DNA from: Phallus indusiatus
Lineage: Eukaryota; Basidiomycota; Agaricomycetes; Phallales; Phallaceae
Direction of reading: 5' to 3'
Length of the DNA stretch: 64,000 nucleotides
Assembly (NCBI GenBank): GCA_027605045.1
Contig: JAQFWX010000019.1
Location: 558,001-622,000 of the forward strand
Position numbers and translations under genes: made by a program. The notes under the pieces are model-generated. The model ran no database searches, was not told the DNA's origin, and was given only the letters and a program-made list of their open reading frames with translations. Within the stretch, counting starts at the first letter, position 1. Each line of letters opens with the position of its first letter. Positions 56,691 to 64,000 of the stretch are shown here, piece by piece.

Positions 56691-58292
56691 CTCGGGCGCC
56701 AATCATGGGTTTACATTTCATTCTTAGGTCCGCTTGAAATTTGTCAGACTTTGCATTGTGCCATGTGCCATATCATCTTACAGTTGACTAGCAGCTGGTC
56801 TTCGGATTGTCTGGTGGGCATTCTCAGATCGTTGGCAACACTCAACAATAGATCCCATTCATCACGCTATCATCAAAACTCTCTACCGTTAGAATGGGTT
56901 TCTCAGGGTTGACTGCCATTTCAAGAACCTTCGATTATATTGGATTCTTGAAAGCCAACGACGCGCGGGGTGCTGGAGATACATACACGCCCAAATGGAG
57001 CTGGTGAAGTGCTTTCTACCTCACCTCATCCAAATCCAGTTTTTGGCGTTAGAATCCAAGCAACGCCGAAAACTGAGTGCAAACTTGAAATTGCATGAGC
57101 TGGGTCAGGCTTCAGGTTGGTCAGATGAAAATCACCTCACTCCCAGTTGGGCGTGTATATTCATAGACGATGAGGCCTCAATGAGGCCTTGAGTATAGCT
57201 GGGCAAATGGTAGGCAATATAGACGTGTTCAGTATGCTCCTTAAAGCATTCCCCTCAATGACTTCACCCATGATAGCGTTCCAGCATTCTACTCTAATTA
57301 GTCTATGTTCAAACCTTTATGATGATGTCAGAATTGCTTTTTTACATAAATTATTGCAATAGCGTACGTGTCCCTATAAATTGGTTCAAAGGTAACCGCA
57401 ATTGAAGTTTTAGCAGAAAATTTTTGATGGTTTAGACACGAGTCATGGCGCTTACTTGGCATTTTTTTGGTTTGATATGCAATTAGAGCGTTAACCTTAG
57501 TTTGAAACCGAAACACAAAGTATTATCGTCTTAATTCGCGTTAACAAGTCATCAAAATATTTTGCGACAACTAATCTTTCTCGAGCCGGTACACCGTACA
57601 CCTTTACTTTCACTTCTTTATCTGCCACATCGAACATGAATGACGAAAATAAGCTTTGAATATTGAATGCTCGTACATATTGCCTTCATTGGCGCTGTTT
57701 TAGGTTTGTTTTGATTGTCTTAAGATGTCTCTGGCATCAATACGTTTCTAAATCTTATTGAGAAATCAAATCACGAGAAGCACTAATAGTCCGCTCGAGA
57801 ACGCAGTTCTCCTGGTTGATCAGGTATCCGCAGCCGCGAACTCTAAACCTTCTTACTGAGGCCTCACCTAGGTAATCTTCGATTCAAGGAAGTGTTCCCA
57901 CGAGGCTTCCTCATTTTTTCCTATTTGGAATGAAGTTCGCAGACATGTTAATCTCTGTCTGGAGTCCAGCAAAAGGCCGATCACTCACCGGTACTCACCT
58001 ATCACAAACTACATATGCCGCCGCTGTCAGAGATCATACTAACTCCATCCCTCGAACCTATAGGGTAGTCGATATCAATAGAAATATGTATTACTGAAAT
58101 CTGGGATGTCTTCTTGGGCGTCGGTAACGTGACACGGCTAATCCATTGTGCTTCTAGGCTATTAAAGCAGATGACATTCTGTCTAAAATTGTGTCACTTT
58201 TAACTCCTTTTATTTTTTCAGTCATGGTCAACGTACAACCACTGTATGTTTGGTCTTCCGAGAAAATATGATACCAGTTGTTAACTTGTTCA
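56691..58292. other. Stretch without a supported gene
   Basis: A 99-codon frame at 56613-56912 and smaller ones; no motif recognised. The 57.3-58.2 kb part is AT-rich. Confidence 0.4.
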
Positions 58293-60018
58293 TGTCAAGT
58301 TTAGGTCCTATGCTCATTGGTACCTATCTCAACAGCATATTATATGGCGTGAGCGAGTTATCCGAACTAGTCTGGTTTTATAATAATTGATCTGCTTAGA
58401 TTCTTATCGTTCAAGTAAATAACATTAATCTTTTCATTGAATAATCAGTTAATTTCTACCCTAGGTACTCACCTATTATCAGAAGCATAGATATCGGTAA
58501 GTGAACCTAAAACCGCATCGTATCTTTAAAATTCTGACAACATAATTTGAAGAGATGAAAAAGCAACCCGATATCTAGTATGTTCTTGTGATGATAAATA
58601 CCTGTGTTCGGTTTACTTCTCTGAATCTTATAATAGGTTCTGTACTTGTTCATCTGTGAAGGTATCAATACCCTTTGTGATATAGGAATGATGTACGAAC
58701 CGCTAATCGCTCGCTTCGGTATCACGATTTTCTTCTTCACCGTAAGTAATGATATAATATATTGTTGACAGGAACCGAAAGAGCAGCAACAAGATTGCCA
58801 ATACGTGCGTCAATTCATGCCTTATGAAAGTTTGAGCTAACTGAATACATGTTACGTAGTATTCACAGCAGGTGCGAGGAGCCTTCTTATCGTTGAACCT
58901 GGTTCTCATGGTATTGATCAGATCCTTTGTTGACTGTACTATAAATTCATTTCTTACGTCTAGTTGGCACTCAGAGATTTAATTAGGTTCTTATATCGAC
59001 ACCAGTCCAACTGTACATCTGTTGGCGAATAAAAAAGTTGTTCGAGGTGCCGCTAACAAATCCCAGATTTCGTGGCGTGCCGTATCTGATCGCGCTTCTC
59101 TCCCTGTGTTCATTCTGTGAGGGGTATTATTGTTTTCCCATAACTCAAATTAACGCCTTCATTCATGACAGCCGGAGGAATATCCGTTTCCGTGGCTAAT
59201 GGTCATATTCCAAAGTATACTCAGCTCGTTGACTCTCGCCCGAGTGTCATTCTTTGGCTTGTTTCTTCAGCTGTAGTTGATGTTTCCATAACAATATGTC
59301 TGGTGCACTCATACGTAAGCTTTATTTTTTGAAGGAATTGGGATCCTTCTCATGCTGACTCATGTAGCGAATGTTCCGAACAGGGTTCAAGAGAACAGAC
59401 GACATGTTGAATAAGATGATTCGATGTAAACTATGCCTTTCATTTCGTCGAAATTGCTGATACTCACGATTGAATGAATCAGTTGCCATCCACACAGGTT
59501 CCGTTACTTCTTTGTTTGCCTTTCTGGATTACCTCATCTTTCAAGTTGATCCGGTGAGTGATAACGTATCGTTCTAAGGATCGTACCTAAGGCCTAATCT
59601 GTTGAAACCCTACAGAAAACAACGATGTAAGTAGCCTTATTTTCGTCCGCAAAATACAACAAACCTTACCCTTACAGTAATTTTACATTCGACTTCGCTC
59701 TCGGAAAACTATATTCTAACTCCTTACTATCCACACTCAATGCCAGAGATTATTTTGCTGGAAAGGATGATGAAGAAAAGGCAACTTATAATATTTTGTT
59801 CGGCCTGCAGGAGAGTGTTCAATCAACTGTGAGAGACTCGTTCAGTTTTTCACGGGCTCTTTTGATCTTACCTCAACGTCGAAAATAAGTCGAGCAGTCG
59901 ACCAATTCCAGTCCCAAGTGCACAAGTACAAGTTTCAAGCGATGATATTGATATTGAATTACAATTTTCGGGCGATGATATCGATATTGAGTCACAAGTG
60001 TCAACTCATCACTCATGA
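58293..60018 (+). CDS. DUF6534-type seven-helix membrane protein
   Basis: Recognisable pieces in family order: GPMLIGTYLNSILYG (58293-58349), a 15-base micro-exon ILIVQ (58400-58414), VLTYYQKHRYR, VLYLFICEGINTLCDIGMMY, TPVQLYICWRIKKLF, GGISVSVANGHIPKYTQL, VILWLVSSAVVDVSITICLV, RTGFKRTDDMLNKMIR, GSVTSLFAFLDYLIFQVDP, and FNFTFDFALGKLYSNSLLST with LNARDYF, the domain signature. A final exon (from about 59890) encodes a tail with a duplicated DDIDIE motif, ending at 60016-60018. Two junctions (58497-58650 and 58915-58990) could not be resolved, so a frame error there is possible. DUF6534 proteins are abundant in mushrooms, receptor-like in topology, and of unknown function. Confidence 0.78.
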
Positions 60019-61661
60019 TTCATGGTCTTTACGAAAAAGCAACACCGCCCGGTCCCGTTGAAGAAAGCGCTCTAGGAGCTGGAAAGATAATGGGAGTGTG
60101 TTATGCTAGGGGGGAAAGTAAAACAAGAGGGTATTTTGTAATACAGGATAGGAGTCTGAATTGCCTGACTGAACCTTTTATAACTGACACTGGCGATTTA
60201 CTTTTAATTTGGTTTGGCTCTGGAGGCCGTTGGCCTTACGTGTAAACATAGAAACATATATATTCATGAATTAAATATAGACATCGATTTATGTCCACCA
60301 AGAATACACCGGATAGTGTGGCTGGCAGTCTGTCAAGGGAGTGGCAACACTAGAGACTTGAAACTTTTGGGGTTTCCGAGCTCACGCGGGCTTCCGCGGA
60401 TTATGGAAGTGAATCAGATTTCCGTCTCGGGATTTTCGATTTCGTTTGTACTGAGAAAAAATTATCTTAAAACTTTACTTAGACAAGGTTGTGCACAGAA
60501 GATAAAACGAGACTGTGCGTGAACGATGCATGAATCACTGTCCTTATACTAACAGACAGACAGACATAACGGTCGTAGTATTCCCTGCAATACGGATATT
60601 ACCGGTGATGCACTGCAAGGGAGTGAAAACCTACGTAAACGGTAAGAGACGGAGGCCTAGGTATATCTGTTCTCTATTTATTCTGCGCATGCGATATCCG
60701 CCATTATGTACACCGGTGACTGTAACTACTTCATCTCTTCGGTTACCGTGGAGTGACAAATACCTTGAAGGTCCAAACGTCCTTGCCTGATACATACACG
60801 GTCTCAGTGACTTAGTACTGAGGTGTACGGTGGTTCTTCCTCTAACAATGGAGTCATGCTAGGATGTCAGCACCAATACTATATTGTGCAAACAATGTTT
60901 CTTTCATGTAGCAGTACTCAAAGACACCTTTCAACGTGAGACACCACGTTTTCTCAGATCAGCTTGGATCGGTGCGAATGATTGCGTAGGCTTATTGAGG
61001 AGTAAAAAACATCAACGGAAGCGAAAACGTAAAGTGCCATGCAAAGTTATTCCCGACAGGTATTTTCATTTTTTTTCTTTGCTTGAATCGGCAGGCCTGG
61101 TGTGCTTATGAGATATGAAAGTAACACAGTATAAAGGAAGAAGAGGAGATAACCTTTGTGTAAACGTGTGGCACACTGTGGATTCGTTCGTGAAATCTTT
61201 GGGCACGACCCGAAAGTTGTTGTTTTGTCGTCTCGCCATCACCCAATGCGCATATTATCTCTAAGAGATCCAATATTTTTGTTTATTGAAACGTCTTTAT
61301 ATTTTATACTGGAATCGTGGTTTGAATCGACATGACGTCGTCTCACAAACAATGAAACTATACACATGTTATCTGTGGATGTCGGTCTGGAATAAAAGAT
61401 AAAAGAACGATAACTCATGCTGATAGCCTCGTTTGTCCCCTTAAGTGGACTCGGACTGTACCAGCACTCGAACGTTCTTTTCTCTGAATATGAGGACTAT
61501 TAGAAATTGGTTCCCGACATTCAACGTTGTTCGGTATAAGCTTGGACGACCTATGTATGGATGGTTTAAAAAGTCGCACCCAGACACTAGAAAAAGCATC
61601 AACCTCACAACCCACATCCCCACTCTATCTTTACCGTTTTCCATCAACGCCTTCTTCTGCA
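60019..61661. other. Stretch without a supported gene
   Basis: Holds the dispersed repeat partner at 60662-60850 and the upstream region of the 61.66-kb gene (a GTATAAG box at about 61537). Open frames up to 102 codons have no recognisable content. Confidence 0.4.
60662..60850 (+). repeat. Dispersed repeat (partner 46012-46230)
   Basis: Same orientation and block order as the copy at 46 kb, with small indels. Confidence 0.65.
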
Positions 61662-62651
61662 ATGTCGCATCGTGGCCCTGCGAAGCTACCTTCTCTTTCC
61701 CAAACCGCCGCAGGTGGTTCATCTCACCACTATGTATGTCTACCTCAATACGGGCAACAAGAAACTCCGGATGAGATTGGCATGGTGAAGGCAGCCATAA
61801 AAACCATCACGTTGGCCTTCGACGACCTCACTGTGAATCAATTTTACACCGTTTCTCCTATGCACACACCCGTACACTCGCATGCTTGGAAACCTGATCC
61901 TGAGCAATTCAAGAGGATGGTCTTGCGCGCACTTGCCTTCGTCGAGCCTGATGCAGACGAAGAGCAAGTGAGGGCCGCCATGGAATCCAAGACCAGTCTC
62001 AACGAACAGCTGGCCTACATAGACAACATGCTTGTTAAATCGGAGCAATCCGGACTTCCGGTTAACAAAGCGCGGTTGGCTTTGTCGTGGTTGATCAAGC
62101 GGAATCGTGAGACGTACTTGGAGCTCCACGCAAGACCCAAGAGCCATCCTTTAGATCGCAACCCGCTTCCAGCCATCCCAGCCATCTCAGCCATTCCGGC
62201 CATTCCAACCACTCCCAGGCACGTTCGCTGGGCCGATCAGGAGTACTCAACCTCCTCTCCTAACGGGCCCGGTAGGGACAAGTTTCCCGAAGAGATTTAC
62301 ACTCGGTTTTTGGTGGAGTCGGCACGGTATAATAAGCACAACGTTACTCAGGCCTCTCCATCCAATGGATACAGTCCAAATGGTTACGCTTGGCAAGGAT
62401 ATTCTCCCAACGGTTCACCTAATCCCGGAAGAACGCAAGTATATGTAAGAAATGCGGATAATACCGGTATGTCGTCAATTCCATACTTGGGCCCCCTCTT
62501 CTAACAAAGCGACAAAACAGTTGCGCCTCGATCATGTCTCAAGCCTGCGGATGAAAACGTGCCTTTCATTCCTCCTCATCCATCATACTTTTCCAAGGAT
62601 TGTGAGCTTGCGACGGCTCTTAATAGAGGCAAACCGTCTTCAAAAGAATGA
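61662..62651 (+). CDS. Member of an unrecognised fungal protein family (copy at 61.7 kb)
   Basis: Two exons (61662-62466, 62521-62651) with a 54-base intron join in frame to 311 residues, nearly the length of the 314-residue relative at 33012-33956. Shared core, residues about 65-150: KPDPEQFKRMVLRALAFVEP, DADEEQVRAAMESKTSLNEQ, NKARLALSWLIKRNRETYLE. After the core comes a five-residue repeat (PAI, SAI, PAI) and a Gly/Pro/Asn/Tyr-rich disordered part (PSNGYSPNGYAWQGYSPNG), then a C-terminal piece in exon 2 (CLKPADENVPFIPPHPSYFS). No signal peptide or membrane helix. Function unknown. The start is the ATG after a C/T-rich leader; an in-frame ATG lies about 105 bases upstream, close to a GTATAAG box, and is less likely. 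Confidence 0.75.
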
Positions 62652-64000
62652 TATCGTATCATTTGTAGCCCAAAGTGATCTTTCATCCGTGTCTTTTGTA
62701 TACCATAACATGAGTGTTGAACTGTATCATAGATAATTAGACTTACAATCATATGATCCATTTCGAAAAAAAAAATAGCTACATCGGCCGAATATCCATG
62801 GTGTGCTGGGTTTGTTGTTGGCCAAACCTCAAAGGTAGATTAGATCAGCATCACAACTTGTCAGATTATCTCCAAATGAGCATCGCGACTACACATCTGA
62901 AATGCTCTATATATGTAAATTGAGTGACAATAAACGTTTGGGGGACTCAACATGGAGGTTCATCAGGAAACTTGCCCCATAGACGCCGATCACAGGCCGC
63001 ACGGCGCAATCTTGGGATTCCCATAGCACCGGCATGAGAAGCCCGAAGCCTATGATTTCTATACCGTGTTAGTAGTTGACTATTGACTTGATGCTTTGGT
63101 AAAAATATAAAGAACAGGGTTTTTTCAAAAAGGTATGGAAGATTGTATAGACTGGTCTACATAATGACAGGAAATCGTCCAAGGTTGCATGAACATGATC
63201 ACATGCACATGTCAGCAATGTCACAGTCTGTGTGACAAAGCGAGCGTCTATTCCCACTAATAGTCAGGCACTGTTAGCACAACGCAAGTTTCGCGACTCG
63301 ACGACGGCAGTCCACGTGTTCCAGGGTCTTAAAAGCAGTAGACAAAGTAAGTACTGTCCACGCAAAAACCTTACTATCTCAAATCTTACGTCCATTGCCC
63401 TAGTGTCGTCATAATCTTTGACTGAAGGTCAACGTTTTGACACGAGATCGAGGACACAGAAAATGTTTATATATACGCATTCGCAATGTCATCGTTCCAC
63501 TTTTCCACTGTCTCGTAAGACCCTCCGCAGATTTCCATCGTCTGGAATCCTTACAAGATCAATCAGGAGGGCGACAAACTTTGCAGCTGTGCTTTGGAGT
63601 CAATGTCCGGGCTTGAGCCGATTTTGAAATCAATGAGGTGTCTGTTTCTTATTCTCGTGCTTGTCATCTACCATGATATTGGAGTTAAAATGTAGTATTA
63701 TGTGCCAGTAGGTGCCTGCAGTTCCATTTGTGAGATGCGCTGAGCACATTTCCTCTCTAAACAATAACTCTCATGTCAACTGGCGTCACTACAACAATAC
63801 AGTGAAAGCTGGTATAGCATATTCATTCCTCTGCATTCCCACCGCCATCTCATATCTTCGCAGTCTACTTTTTCGCGCCCAATGTTCAAGACGTTGCGCT
63901 CACAAAACTCAAAAATGGTACACTTTTATCCCGCATACGGCACAGTTTTTGCACTACGCCAACCTCCCTCTACCAACACCAGAACATTCACCTGAGCCTT
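62652..64000. other. Right edge without a supported gene
   Basis: AT-rich 3' flank of the preceding gene, then short open frames of at most 69 codons. No motif or RNA gene seen. Confidence 0.45.

Noticed and set aside
56613..56912. 99-codon frame with hydrophobic segments downstream of the ABCG gene
   Set aside because: Part of it matches a shuffled duplicate block at 3600-3720 in which the frame is not kept; no family recognised.

Overview
The window is nuclear DNA of a filamentous basidiomycete, most likely an Agaricomycete. Genes are split by many short GT-AG introns of about 45-75 bases. Several encoded families are typical of that group: DUF6534- and DUF6535-type membrane proteins, expanded BCS1-like AAA ATPases, ABCG half-transporters and fungal 2OG-Fe(II) oxygenases. 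There is no operon structure. Exon models were joined by hand, and those described as phase-consistent keep one reading frame across every junction.

Layout. 1-3.7 kb: the 5' part of an ABCG half-transporter (minus strand, running off the edge), its upstream DNA, and a scrap of the 3' end of another ABCG copy. 3.7-5.3 kb: a broken MFS transporter. 5.8-6.8 kb: an intact metallo-beta-lactamase-fold hydrolase. 8.86-10.68 kb: a large fold-back (inverted) repeat, followed at once by an intron-containing tRNA-Leu(CAA). 10.9-14.8 kb: no gene I can support. 14.96-18.4 kb: a BCS1-like AAA ATPase of 11 exons whose UGA stop lies in a UGA-CUA context and is followed by 111 further open codons in the same frame. 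19.1-33.1 kb: a tandem segmental duplication (unit A about 19.08-25.59, unit B about 26.64-33.08), each unit with a C2H2-type zinc-finger gene facing a gene of an unrecognised family. This duplication is full of LTR-like elements with clear target-site duplications, one MITE and one Helitron-like insertion. 35-36 kb: a small hypothetical gene. 36.6-39.9 kb: a DUF6535 protein gene. 41.4-43.1 kb: an O-fucosyltransferase-like glycosyltransferase. 43.8-45 kb: cysteine-containing gene fragments. 46.5 kb: a small secreted cysteine peptide. 48.3-49.8 kb: a 2OG-Fe(II) dioxygenase. 50.2-51 kb: fragmentary exons. 51.2-55.8 kb: the complete 18-exon ABCG transporter, in inverted orientation to the copy at the left edge. 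58.3-60.0 kb: a DUF6534 seven-helix membrane protein. 61.7-62.65 kb: a second intact member of the unrecognised family seen at 33 kb.

There is no single pathway here. The region looks like a dynamic chromosomal segment in which a few housekeeping-type genes (BCS1-like, tRNA) sit among transporters, tailoring enzymes and lineage-specific families copied by inverted and tandem duplication and then dissected by transposable elements. The points most worth following up are the candidate stop-codon readthrough of the BCS1-like gene, the undescribed protein family (33.0 and 61.7 kb), the duplicated zinc-finger cassette in which a transposon end appears to supply a stop codon, and the inverted ABCG copies 47 kb apart.
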